Shown here: positions 1 to 8,241 of the stretch, one piece after another
How positions within the stretch are numbered: position 1 is the stretch's first letter
Layout of the letters: every line of letters begins with the position of its first letter
Origin: Desulfuromonadales bacterium
Lineage (GTDB): Bacteria > Desulfobacterota > Desulfuromonadia > Desulfuromonadales > BM103
Length of the DNA stretch: 64,000 bases
Direction: 5' to 3'
Assembly: GCA_014860225.1 (NCBI GenBank)
Contig: JACZKE010000001.1
Span: forward strand, 31,338-95,337
Translations under genes and position numbers: made by a program
Notes under the pieces: model-generated
Seen by the model: the letters and a program-made list of their open reading frames with translations, nothing else
Databases searched by the model: none
What the model was told of the DNA's origin: nothing

Positions 1-1
1 C

Positions 2-175
2 GGTCATCCGGTTCTCGACAGGGAACAGCTCAGCGGCTATGAATTTATCTATCGTGACATCTTCCGTGCCCAGGTCGGCGAAGATCGCACGGAAAATACA
101 GGGCCCACTGTTCTAGACGCCGCGCGCAGCTTGAACCGGAAACTGTTCGATTCAGATTTTATCCTGCACGACTGA
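2..175 (+). CDS. C-terminal fragment of an unrecognised protein (5' end outside window)
   Basis: The frame is open from base 2 and ends at a TGA at 173-175, giving the last 57 residues of a gene that starts upstream of the window. The fragment is rich in charged residues, with no membrane segment or motif I can assign, so no function is proposed. Its last 24 bases overlap the end of the convergent methyltransferase gene on the other strand. A second frame is also open for about 115 bases, so this call rests mainly on length and on the tidy convergent end. Confidence 0.5.
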   Translation, partial: GHPVLDREQLSGYEFIYRDIFRAQVGEDRTENTGPTVLDAARSLNRKLFDSDFILHD

Positions 176-1372
176 CACCACGTACTTGAGATAATTACCT
201 TCCGGAAAACTGGCTGTAAAAGGAAAGTCATCGGCCTGGCCCGTCACCTTGACGACTTGCAGATGTCGTCCGACCGCCAGGCTGCCTTTACGCAGTTCTT
301 TCAGATAGTCTGGCAGTGCCATTTTCTGCAGGTTCGATGAAGTCACCAACAGTCCGCCGGAAGTGAGCAACTTAAGCGCTTTCTGTACCAGCTCTGCAGT
401 ACCGCCACTCGTCGTAAAACGGCTCTTGCTGGTCGTTGAGAAGCTGGGGGGGTCCATAAAAACAATATCAAAAGTATGTCCCGCCCTGGCCAGACGATCG
501 AGCTCGACAAAACAATCTCCGGTGACAAATTCGTGATCTTCAAATGAAATTCCGTTGAGGCGGAAATTCTCACGAGCCCAGTCGAGGTAGCGTCCTGCGG
601 CATCGATGCTGGTCACCTGCACGGCACCGCCGGCAGCAGCAGCCACGGAAAAAGCTCCCGTATAAGCAAACAGGTTAAGCACATGGCAGCCGGCCGACAA
701 ACGCCGGAATTCCAGGCGATTTTGCCGCTGGTCATGGAACAGCCCGGTGTGCAGATCCTTGACCAGGTCGACGTGATAGAGCAGGCCATTTTCGCGAACG
801 GTCAGGTCAACCGGCGCCGCTTTGCCGGCCAACAGACGTCCCTGGAGCGGCCTGCTCTTTTTTCCGGCAGCGAGCTTGCGTGTCTCCTGCGGACGATACT
901 TGCAATAAATCCCTTGCGCTGCATAAACGTCCTGCAAAGCCGTTGCAAACACAGGCAGATGTCTCTCCCAGGCAGCAGTGTAGTACTGTATCATCAGAAA
1001 CTGGCCGTAACGATCTACGGTCAGACCAGGCAATCCATCACCTTCTGCATTCACCAGCCGGGCAACAGTCGTATCACCGAAATCGACCCAGTTGCGGCTC
1101 TTGCGGGCTTGCTCCAGGCGGGTCACGATCCAGTTATGACCCAGGTCGATAACCATCGACGACAAGCGTCGGGCAATAATGCGGGAACCAGGGTCATAAA
1201 GAGCTGTCCCCAGGGATTCCCCGCCTTCTGAAATCAACTCGATCAGGCTGCCGCATGCCGCTTGCGGCCAGCGAGAGGTATAACGATCAGCGATCACCCA
1301 GGGATGGCCGAGGTTGAGCATACGGACCGTTTCAGAACCGACAATGCAGCGTAAAGGCTTGCTACTGGACAC
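152..1372 (-). CDS. rlmI: Class I rRNA methyltransferase, RlmI/RlmK family (23S rRNA m5C type)
   Basis: This 406-residue protein is close to the usual RlmI length. The N-terminal ~75 residues fit a PUA-type RNA-binding domain. A bridging region follows, then a Rossmann SAM-binding domain with motif I around NLFAYTGAFS and the catalytic DPPSF motif about 80 residues further on. E. coli RlmI methylates C1962 of 23S rRNA at C5; the same target is inferred here. The gene stands alone on the minus strand and overlaps the partial gene at the left edge by 24 bases at their 3' ends. Its start faces a 243-bp intergenic region shared with the next plus-strand gene. Paralogous YccW-like proteins of unknown target are the main alternative. 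Confidence 0.85.
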   Translation of the reverse strand: MSSSKPLRCIVGSETVRMLNLGHPWVIADRYTSRWPQAACGSLIELISEGGESLGTALYDPGSRIIARRLSSMVIDLGHNWIVTRLEQARKSRNWVDFGDTTVARLVNAEGDGLPGLTVDRYGQFLMIQYYTAAWERHLPVFATALQDVYAAQGIYCKYRPQETRKLAAGKKSRPLQGRLLAGKAAPVDLTVRENGLLYHVDLVKDLHTGLFHDQRQNRLEFRRLSAGCHVLNLFAYTGAFSVAAAAGGAVQVTSIDAAGRYLDWARENFRLNGISFEDHEFVTGDCFVELDRLARAGHTFDIVFMDPPSFSTTSKSRFTTSGGTAELVQKALKLLTSGGLLVTSSNLQKMALPDYLKELRKGSLAVGRHLQVVKVTGQADDFPFTASFPEGNYLKYVVSVVQDKI

Positions 1373-1615
1373 GTGATAAACCTTTCAGAACCGACTTACG
1401 CAAAGACGTCAGGAAAACCAGAGAAGACGCAAAGAGATGATTATTCAATAGAGTATGTGTTCCTTTACGTCTGGCTTACCCTCTCCGCATCGAGTGGCTC
1501 AAGCGAACGGACGTTTAAAAGGATATACACCGTACTTGAGGATACCAAAAGCAAAATTATTCAGTACAGATATCGACTATGCTACTATTCTTCTCCCATC
1601 CTACAGGAGACCGAC

Positions 1616-2302
1616 ATGGACCAGGAGAACAAAACCAAAGGCTCACAACATATCGAACAACTCATGCAGCAACTGTCACCTGAGTCGGAGCGCTACCAGG
1701 TACTCGCCACGGCAAAGCAGTTCAAATCATCATGGGTTGAACTCGGCGAATGGCTGGCCAAAATCAGCAGCAACAAGCGGTTTTCCGAATGGGGGTTTAC
1801 CTCGTTTGAAGACTATTGCGCCAGAGAGGTCCGCATCCGTCGACAGACGGCGGAGAAGCTGCTGCTCGCTTTCCGGTTTCTCGAACGTAAAGAACCCGGG
1901 CTTCTGGAACGCAAACAAGGCCGCCCCCTGCCCGATTATCGTTCCGTGGACCTGCTCCGTCAGGCTGACGAGGAAAAACACTTCAGCATGGCGGAATACG
2001 GCGAGCTGCGCCAGGCCGTCCTCGAAGAAGAACGCGGTCATCCAGCGGTTGCCAAACAGTTCCGTGACCTGACACACAGTCATCAACCGGAGCAAAAGAC
2101 CGTTCACCAACACCGTAATGCGCTGATGGCAGCCAAACGCTTGGCAACCGGTTTACAGGAGATTCCCGATATACCTTGCGAACTTTCTCAGGCGATTGAG
2201 CTGCTGATTGATTTTCTGCAGGAGCGACAGGAGACCTGGAAAGCGCCCCCCGAAACGGGGAACAAGCGGGATTCGCAACAAGCCCTGGAAAACTCCCGAT
2301 AG
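1616..2302 (+). CDS. Conserved-looking hypothetical soluble protein, 228 aa
   Basis: The start is set at ATG 1616 because AGGAGA lies five bases upstream (1605-1610). The open frame continues back to 1373, but that extension is low-complexity intergenic DNA and is probably not translated. The protein is hydrophilic, helical and rich in Glu, Gln and Arg, with no signal peptide or membrane segment. The stretch around residues 55-95 (WGFTSFEDYC...RRQTAEKLL) has the look of a helix-turn-helix or helical bundle, and I recall similar unnamed proteins in Geobacter relatives. A DNA-binding role is only a guess. It is followed by a hairpin shared with the convergent slyD gene. Confidence 0.65.
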   Translation: MDQENKTKGSQHIEQLMQQLSPESERYQVLATAKQFKSSWVELGEWLAKISSNKRFSEWGFTSFEDYCAREVRIRRQTAEKLLLAFRFLERKEPGLLERKQGRPLPDYRSVDLLRQADEEKHFSMAEYGELRQAVLEEERGHPAVAKQFRDLTHSHQPEQKTVHQHRNALMAAKRLATGLQEIPDIPCELSQAIELLIDFLQERQETWKAPPETGNKRDSQQALENSR

Positions 2303-2320
2303 CGACAGACAGAAACAGAA

Positions 2321-2356
2321 AAAAACAGGAGCACCAGCAGTAGGTGCCCCTGTTTG
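2321..2356. terminator. Hairpin between convergent genes, probable bidirectional terminator
   Basis: Arms AACAGGAGCACC and GGTGCCCCTGTT pair around a short loop, with an A-run on the left and T-rich sequence on the right. The position between the convergent hypothetical gene and slyD suits termination in both directions. Confidence 0.7.
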
Positions 2357-2377
2357 TGTCAGTCTCTGCTATCAGAC

Positions 2378-2860
2378 TTAAAGGACTTCGACCAGTTCCA
2401 CTTCGAAGGTCAGATCTTCACCGGCCAGAGGATGGTTGGCGTCAAGTGTGACCTCGACGTCATCCATTTCTATCACCGTGACCACCATTCCTTCACCATC
2501 ATCGTTGACCAGTTCAAGATCATCGCCGATCATCGGGTTGAGATCGTCGGGAAACTGGCTGCGAGGAACTGTGGAGATCATTTCCTCATCATACTCTCCG
2601 AAGGCGTCTGCGGCCAGGATGGTGAGGATCTTCTTGTCGCCTGGCGACATGCCTATCAGAGCCTCCTCAATCTGCGGGAAAAACTCCTCGGCACCGACCT
2701 CCAACTCCATCGGACCGCCCTCTCTCCCGCAACCGCAGTCATCGTCCTCACACTCATCTTTTTCGTAAGTCGTATCGAAGAGGGTACCGTCTTCCAGTGT
2801 CCCGTTAAAATTGATTTTGACCCGGTCGCCCGGTTTCACTTGCTTAATCGCCTGTGCCAT
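2378..2860 (-). CDS. slyD: FKBP-type peptidyl-prolyl isomerase, SlyD family
   Basis: This 160-residue SlyD-type cis-trans prolyl isomerase and chaperone begins MAQAIKQVKPGD. The start at 2860 has an AGGAAAGGA ribosome site; the longer frame to 2944 would add an unlikely N-terminus. The FKBP half carries the FNGTLEDGTLFD motif, and the insert-in-flap region follows around residues 75-125. There is an unusual acidic/cysteine cluster (ECEDDDCGCG) at residues 36-45 near the flap. The His-rich nickel-binding tail of E. coli SlyD is absent, so any metal binding would have to use this cluster instead. It is monocistronic and convergent with the gene to its left. Confidence 0.9.
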   Translation of the reverse strand: MAQAIKQVKPGDRVKINFNGTLEDGTLFDTTYEKDECEDDDCGCGREGGPMELEVGAEEFFPQIEEALIGMSPGDKKILTILAADAFGEYDEEMISTVPRSQFPDDLNPMIGDDLELVNDDGEGMVVTVIEMDDVEVTLDANHPLAGEDLTFEVELVEVL

Positions 2861-3136
2861 GATGAGTCCTTTCCTGACAGGATATGTTGATATTTTCGCA
2901 CTGTTAACACATGAAAGGCTTGATGACAAGAAAACAAAGCCCACGGATCCCCCGTCAGTTTCAGGGGAAAAAGTCCCGAGAAACTCGGACGGTCTCCAGA
3001 TTCACCTTGCCAAGTTGGATTCGATACTTTAAAAACCTCCAGAGCAATCGAGATTTATTATCAGAGACATGATTTCCTGACAAGCTTTTTCCAAAACTGA
3101 TGTTATAATCGATTGCCTATTAAGGAGGAGCATGAA

Positions 3137-3925
3137 ATGACGCGCGAATTTAAGAATAAGGTCAGGGAACAGTTCGGCCGGGCCGCTGATGGATACATAC
3201 ACGATAAGGGTTTTGCCACTGGTGACGATTTGGAAATCATGGTACGCCTGCTGCAACCGATGCCTGATGACAATATGCTGGACGTGGCCTGCGGCGGCGG
3301 GCACACCGCTCTGCGTTTTTCGCCTCTGGTCCGCAGTGTCGTCGCCTCGGACCTGACGATGGTCATGCTAAAAAAAGCCCAGGAACATATCAGTGAAGAA
3401 GAAGGTGTGGATAACATTACGTTTCGCGAGGCAGACGCCGAAGATCTGCCTTTCCCGGCGGGTGCTTTCACACTGTTGACCTGTCGTGTTGCTCCCCACC
3501 ATTTCCCTGACATTGCACGGGCCTTGAGCGAGTTTCACCGTGTACTGCGCCGCGGCGGCCGAATTGCAATCGTCGACACGGCCCTGCCCGAGGATCCGGA
3601 AATCGCCGAATGGTATCAGACCATGGAAAAGATGCGTGATCCGACGCATATCCAGGCATTTACCGAAGAAGCCTGGCGCGAAATGATACAGGAGGCTGGC
3701 TTCATTCTACATGAAACGGCAATCATCCCGAAAACTCACGATTTCCCGACCTGGGCAAAGCGAGCCGGCCTGAAGCGCGATGAGATTGCCCGGCTCAACA
3801 AGTTTTTTGTGGACGCTCCGGATAAAGTTCAGGACTATTTCCAGATTGAAACCTTTGCCGGGGAAGTCGAGGCCTACACGGACCGCAAGGTCCTGGTCTA
3901 TGCAAGCCGGCCACCGAAGAAGTAG
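3137..3925 (+). CDS. SAM-dependent methyltransferase, UbiE/Methyltransf_11 type
   Basis: This 262-residue class I methyltransferase has motif I LDVACGGGHT near residue 45, an acidic residue after the second strand (ASDLT) and the post-I motif ADAEDLPF around residue 95. It most resembles the quinone/sterol-type methyltransferase family, but without a biosynthetic neighbour the substrate stays open. ATG 3137 is chosen over the frame start at 3113 because a strong AAGGAGG site (3122-3128) sits at good distance. A strong terminator follows, so it is probably a single-gene transcript. Confidence 0.8.
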   Translation: MTREFKNKVREQFGRAADGYIHDKGFATGDDLEIMVRLLQPMPDDNMLDVACGGGHTALRFSPLVRSVVASDLTMVMLKKAQEHISEEEGVDNITFREADAEDLPFPAGAFTLLTCRVAPHHFPDIARALSEFHRVLRRGGRIAIVDTALPEDPEIAEWYQTMEKMRDPTHIQAFTEEAWREMIQEAGFILHETAIIPKTHDFPTWAKRAGLKRDEIARLNKFFVDAPDKVQDYFQIETFAGEVEAYTDRKVLVYASRPPKK

Positions 3926-3950
3926 CGCATCCCGATATATTGCTGCACGG

Positions 3951-3982
3951 AAAGGCGCCCAGGTAATGGGGCGCCTTTTCAT
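3951..3982 (+). terminator. Rho-independent terminator
   Basis: AAAGGCGCCC pairs with GGGCGCCTTTT around a 7-base loop, followed by a T-rich stretch. It ends the methyltransferase transcript just before the envelope export cluster. Confidence 0.85.
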
Positions 3983-4034
3983 TATTATGCTATTCTGTAA
4001 ACACTCTGGAACATTGATGAAGAGAGGCAAAAAT

Positions 4035-4790
4035 ATGATCTTGCGCGTCACCAAGAGAATTCATAAAGTCCTGTTCCTGTCGACCCTCTTACTGACGTTA
4101 GCAAGTCCGGCGCTGGCACTGGATGTCCAGTTACTGATCCGCGAAATCGAGCAGCAATACATGGGCACATCCTCCCGTGCCCGTACCACCATGCAGGTCA
4201 AGACTGCTCACTGGGAAAGAACCATGGAGATGCAAGCCTGGTCGTTGGGACGCGATTATTTTCTCGTCCGCATCATCGAACCTGCCAAAGAACGTGATGT
4301 CGCCACGCTCAAACGGAATCGGGAAGTATGGAATTATCTGCCAAAAGTTGATCGGATCATCAAAGTCCCGCCATCAATGATGGGTGGTAGCTGGATGGGA
4401 AGCCATATTACCAATGATGATCTGGTCAAGGCCAATCATGTTGACGAGGACTATAATCTTCGTCTGCTGGATGAAACTGCCGTGCATTATGTCATCGAAT
4501 GCCTGCCGAAGGCGGAAGCCGCTGTCGTCTGGGGAAAGATTGTCTACCGGATCCGCAAAGATCCCCGTGTACCCGAACAGGTTGACTATTACGACGAAGA
4601 GATGGTCCGTGTGCGAGAGACGCATTTTGATGATATTCAGCAGATCGGCGAACGCATTATTCCTTTGCGGCTTACAGTGCTTCCTCTGGAAAAGCCGGAC
4701 GAGATGACCATCCTCCGATATCATGAGTTGGTTTACGATCTGCCTCTGGATGAGAATTTCTTTTCACTACGCAACCTCAAACAACGCTGA
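4035..4790 (+). CDS. LolA-like outer-membrane lipoprotein-sorting protein
   Basis: The gene encodes a 251-residue exported protein with a signal peptide (hydrophobic core VLFLSTLLLTLA, cleavage after SPALA). The mature part fits the LolA-like family, with the conserved block VWNYLPKVDRIIKVP then SWMGSHITNDDLV around residues 98-135. Such proteins carry lipid or lipoprotein across the periplasm. ATG 4035 is preferred because GAGAGG lies nine bases upstream; ATG 4017 is possible. It is two bases from the first permease gene and starts a five-gene run (LolA-like, two permeases, ATPase, barrel), which points to envelope lipid or lipoprotein trafficking. Confidence 0.8.
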   Translation: MILRVTKRIHKVLFLSTLLLTLASPALALDVQLLIREIEQQYMGTSSRARTTMQVKTAHWERTMEMQAWSLGRDYFLVRIIEPAKERDVATLKRNREVWNYLPKVDRIIKVPPSMMGGSWMGSHITNDDLVKANHVDEDYNLRLLDETAVHYVIECLPKAEAAVVWGKIVYRIRKDPRVPEQVDYYDEEMVRVRETHFDDIQQIGERIIPLRLTVLPLEKPDEMTILRYHELVYDLPLDENFFSLRNLKQR

Positions 4791-4792
4791 CC

Positions 4793-6016
4793 ATGCTTCT
4801 GACTCTGGCTTTCCGCAATCTCTGGCGCAACCGACGGCGCACCCTGCTGACACTTTCAGCGATGGTGGTTTCAGCAGCCCTTCTGATTCTGGCCCTCGGC
4901 GTATTTTCCGGAATGTTCAAAGACATGCTGGCTTCGGCAACCGAGCAATATTACGGTCATCTGGTCATTGCCCGCCCGGAATACCACCTGCGTCGCGACC
5001 TCTTTGCCCACCTGCCCGCCGACATTGCTGACCAGTTACCCCTGGAGAATGAGGCTGAAATCACCGGAAAATCTCCGCGTCTGCGTAGTTTCGGCCTGCT
5101 CTCACGTCCGGAGACCAGTCAACCGGTTGAGTTGCTCGGCATCATACCGCGCATGGAGCAACAGGTCACCTCGCTCCAGCATCAACTTACGGCAGGACAT
5201 TACCCTACGGAAGAAGAACACAACGGTGCCCTGATCGGCCAGGGCCTTGCACGCAAGATGAAGGTGAAGCCGGGCGATGAAATGGTTTTCGTGACCCAGG
5301 CAGCCGATGGATCGATCGGTAATGACCTGCTGATTGTCAGTGGCATCTTCGCCACCGGTGACAGCCGGCATGACAATAACCTGGTATTGGCTCCACTTCC
5401 GTGGCTGCAACAGGTCCTGGTCTTGCCCGGACGTATCCACGAAGTTGCGATGGTCGTTGCCGATCCCATGACCGCAGCACAGATTGCCGATCGACTGACT
5501 GCAGCCCTGCCTGAGAACATCGAGGTTCTCGACTGGGGCGACCTGCTGCCAGAAATGCGTGAGGTCATAGCAGCGTACGATGTCAGTCGCATGATCGTTG
5601 TTACGATACTTTACCTAGCCACCGGATTGGGCATCCTCAACACCTTCTTCATGTCGGTCATGGAAAGGACCCGCGAGTTCGGCATTCTTATGGCGCAGGG
5701 CATGCGGCCCTGGACAATCCGCGGACTGGTGTTGCTGGAGACTCTACTGCTCGGCGGCCTGGCTCTGGTCATTGGACTGCTATGCGGGGCGATCTTGACC
5801 CTCTACATGCAACAGATCGGTATCGACCTGTCCGGATATATCACATCGGTCACATATGCCGGCGGCACTATCCTGCCGAGGCTTCATGCAGTTTTTGAAG
5901 CTGGCAATTTCCTAGTTCCGGCCGGGATGCTGCTGCTCGTCAGCCTGTTCGCCGGTTTTCTGCCGGCAAATCGGGCGGCCAGGCTTGATCCGGTGGTGGC
6001 GGTGAGGGACATTTGA
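4793..6016 (+). CDS. ABC transporter permease, FtsX/MacB (LolC/E-like) family, first copy
   Basis: This 407-residue permease begins MLLTLAFRNLWRNRRRTLLT, the typical N-terminal signature. It has one N-terminal membrane helix, a periplasmic domain of about 230 residues (MacB-PCD type), and three C-terminal helices with the FtsX-type motif VMERTREFGILMAQG near residue 290. Proteins of this class work as mechanotransmission machines rather than ordinary transporters. It lies two bases downstream of the LolA-like gene. It is paralogous to the second permease at 6246, so the pair probably forms a heterodimer with the ATPase. Confidence 0.9.
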   Translation: MLLTLAFRNLWRNRRRTLLTLSAMVVSAALLILALGVFSGMFKDMLASATEQYYGHLVIARPEYHLRRDLFAHLPADIADQLPLENEAEITGKSPRLRSFGLLSRPETSQPVELLGIIPRMEQQVTSLQHQLTAGHYPTEEEHNGALIGQGLARKMKVKPGDEMVFVTQAADGSIGNDLLIVSGIFATGDSRHDNNLVLAPLPWLQQVLVLPGRIHEVAMVVADPMTAAQIADRLTAALPENIEVLDWGDLLPEMREVIAAYDVSRMIVVTILYLATGLGILNTFFMSVMERTREFGILMAQGMRPWTIRGLVLLETLLLGGLALVIGLLCGAILTLYMQQIGIDLSGYITSVTYAGGTILPRLHAVFEAGNFLVPAGMLLLVSLFAGFLPANRAARLDPVVAVRDI

Positions 6017-6055
6017 AAGGTCAAAAGCGTAAGCCCATTCGCTGCGTTCACACAA

Positions 6056-6217
6056 GGAGCCTGTCGGACTTGGAATCAATCCGCTGCAAATCCGTCTGAA
6101 CGGTTCATATTTCGCCGCTTTCTTGGTCAATAGAACAACTATTGACCTTCAAAATCGACAAAATCTGCCCTCGTTCAGTCAAATTATCGCTTGGATTTCC
6201 CAAGCCCGACAGGCTCC
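6056..6217. repeat. Diverged copy of the ~165-bp palindromic element (copy A)
   Basis: The ends are inverted repeats (GGAGCCTGTCGG and CCGACAGGCTCC). The interior keeps the order of blocks seen in the copies at 10829 and 28525, for example CTGCAAATCCG, CATATTTC and TCTTGGTCAATAG. It is clearly more diverged than those two. It sits between two permease genes of one operon and fills most of the gap. Confidence 0.75.
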
Positions 6218-6245
6218 AAGGAGCAAGAGAAAACTCGACACAACT

Positions 6246-7478
6246 ATGGACTACCTGCATCTGGCCTGGAAAAACCTCTGGCGCAATCGCCGCCGCACCA
6301 TCATCACGCTGACTGCGATCGCGTTCAGCATCATGTTGGTGCAGGCATTACACAACCTCTCTGCCGGTGTCTACGCCGGCATGGTTGATAGCGGCGTGAG
6401 GGCCGGTTCCGGACATATCGCGATCTATCAACAGCACTACCTTGAGAGTCGCGATGAAGCCCTGTATTTCAAGGGTCACAACCTGGTCACCGAGATTGAA
6501 ACCATTGATGGTGTCAAACAGGTACTGCCGCGCCTCTACATTCCAGCCCTGGCCCAGTCGAGCCGGGAAAGCCGCGGCGTTGTGCTGATTGGTGTCGATC
6601 CGCAACGGGAACGTCAGATCAATCCTTTTCTTAAAACACTGTCCGAAGAGTCCATGATCCGTTCTGCCGATTCGCGTGATGCCGTGATCGGCTCACGACT
6701 GCTTGATGAGCTGCAGATCAAGCAAGGTCAGAAATTCGTCATCACTGCCCAGTATCACGATGGCACCTTACATAGCGAACTGTTGTACGTACGAGGGGTG
6801 GTCAGTTCTGGTATGAAGAATATCGATGGCTCACTGATCATGGTTGGCCATGAGCGGGCAGCGCTGCTCATCGGAAGTTCCGGATCCGTCCATGAGCTGG
6901 CCGTCATGTTATCTGATCCCGGCCGGGAAGAGTCGATACATCGAAGAATTACAACTCTGCTAGGCACACATCCAGATATCGAAGCCGTCAGCTGGGAACG
7001 TGCCATGCCAAATCTGGCTAATGCAATCAAACTCGACTACGCCAGCCAGAAATTCATTTTCCTGATAATCCTGCTGATCGTCACGATTGGTGTGATCAAT
7101 ACTCTGCTCATGTCGGTCATGGAGCGCATGCGTGAGTTCGGCGTCATTCTTGCCCTGGGAAGCAAGCCGATGACCCTGCGTGGCATGATCATGCTAGAAG
7201 CCTTAACGCTCGGGCTGCTCGCCGCCACCGTCGGTTCGTTGCTCGGCAGCCTGGCAACCTGGTACCTGGTTTCGGTGGGCATCGATCTGGCAGCTTTAGT
7301 CCCGGAAACGCTCGAATTCGGCGGTGTCGTCTTCGACCCTGTAATGCGCGCAAGCTGGAACCCTGGCTGGATGCTCCAGATTGCTCTCTACGTGGTCGGG
7401 TTGACGCTGCTGGCCGCCCTTTATCCGGCAATCAAAGCAGGGAGAATCACCCCGGTGGAGGGCATGCGCCATCATTAG
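6246..7478 (+). CDS. ABC transporter permease, FtsX/MacB (LolC/E-like) family, second copy
   Basis: This 410-residue paralogue of the preceding permease has the same layout: an N-terminal helix after WKNLWRNRRRT, a periplasmic domain, and three C-terminal helices with VMERMREFGVILALG. The start at ATG 6246 aligns with the first permease. The longer frame to 6123 would add residues encoded by the repeat element and is rejected. No good ribosome site precedes 6246 (the nearest AAGGAG is more than 20 bases away), so expression may rely on coupling. The 229-bp gap from the first permease is unusual inside an operon and is filled by repeat copy A. Confidence 0.88.
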   Translation: MDYLHLAWKNLWRNRRRTIITLTAIAFSIMLVQALHNLSAGVYAGMVDSGVRAGSGHIAIYQQHYLESRDEALYFKGHNLVTEIETIDGVKQVLPRLYIPALAQSSRESRGVVLIGVDPQRERQINPFLKTLSEESMIRSADSRDAVIGSRLLDELQIKQGQKFVITAQYHDGTLHSELLYVRGVVSSGMKNIDGSLIMVGHERAALLIGSSGSVHELAVMLSDPGREESIHRRITTLLGTHPDIEAVSWERAMPNLANAIKLDYASQKFIFLIILLIVTIGVINTLLMSVMERMREFGVILALGSKPMTLRGMIMLEALTLGLLAATVGSLLGSLATWYLVSVGIDLAALVPETLEFGGVVFDPVMRASWNPGWMLQIALYVVGLTLLAALYPAIKAGRITPVEGMRHH

Positions 7479-7551
7479 CAGGGAACTGTCCCCGACTCAG
7501 GTGCTGGACGCTAGAACAATTCAACAATTCAATCATACAACGATTTTAAAC

Positions 7552-8241
7552 ATGTCTCTGATCAAGTTGAAAAATGTTTCCAAGATCTACCGTCTCGGCA
7601 GCCAGAAAATACCGGCACTGACTGACCTGTCACTCGTCTTCGATGTGGGTGAATTTGTGGTGTTGGCAGGGCCGTCGGGCAGTGGCAAGACAACGGCTTT
7701 GAACCTGATCGGCTGTCTGGACCGTCCAACTGCGGGTCAGGTGATTATCGGCGATCTCGACCTTCAATCGGCAAGTTCCCGGCAACTTGCCGACTTCCGC
7801 CTGCAGCATATCGGTTTTATTTTCCAATCTTACAACCTGATTCCGGTCTTAACCGCAGCGGAGAACGCAGAGTTCACCCTGATGCTGCAAAAAGTTCCCA
7901 AACAAATTCGTCGGCAAAGAGTCAGCAAGCTTTTTGCCGAACTCGGCATCGACGGACTGGAGGGTCGCCGTCCTGCCGATCTCTCCGGAGGACAACAGCA
8001 ACGGGTCGCTATCGCCAGGGCCATGGCGGCAGAACCCCATGTCATTCTGGCGGATGAGCCAACGGCCAACCTTGACTCCCACACAGCAGAAGAGCTTCTG
8101 GAATTGATGCGCCGGCTCAACCGGGAGAAGGGTACAACCTTTATCTTCAGTTCCCATGACGACAGGGTTATTTCCCAGGCAAGGCGGGTGATACGTCTCG
8201 AAGACGGGCATCTCGCGGCTGACATCACTATCACTGCATGA
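7552..8241 (+). CDS. ABC transporter ATP-binding protein, LolD/MacB type
   Basis: This 229-residue ATPase carries Walker A GPSGSGKTT (about residue 37), a Q-loop in IFQSYNLIP, the signature LSGGQQQRVAIARA, Walker B VILADEPTANLD and the switch histidine in SSHDD. Its compact size and these motifs match the LolD/MacB/FtsE group that powers FtsX-type permeases. ATG 7552 gives the family-typical N-terminus MSLIKLKNVSK; the frame start at 7501 adds unrelated residues. Its last four bases overlap the ATG of the next gene (ATGA), showing translational coupling with the outer-membrane protein. Confidence 0.92.
   Translation: MSLIKLKNVSKIYRLGSQKIPALTDLSLVFDVGEFVVLAGPSGSGKTTALNLIGCLDRPTAGQVIIGDLDLQSASSRQLADFRLQHIGFIFQSYNLIPVLTAAENAEFTLMLQKVPKQIRRQRVSKLFAELGIDGLEGRRPADLSGGQQQRVAIARAMAAEPHVILADEPTANLDSHTAEELLELMRRLNREKGTTFIFSSHDDRVISQARRVIRLEDGHLAADITITA

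Noticed and set aside
683..1231. 182-residue plus-strand open frame opposite the rlmI-like gene
   Set aside because: It is antisense to a well-supported methyltransferase, has no ribosome site and no recognisable features; it is a by-product of the codon bias of the real gene.
1373..1615. N-terminal extension of the hypothetical gene and two ACGCAAAGA-like stretches resembling riboswitch cores
   Set aside because: A strong ribosome site supports the start at 1616. The ACGCAAAG stretches lack the GCAAACC partner and stems of a GEMM RNA.
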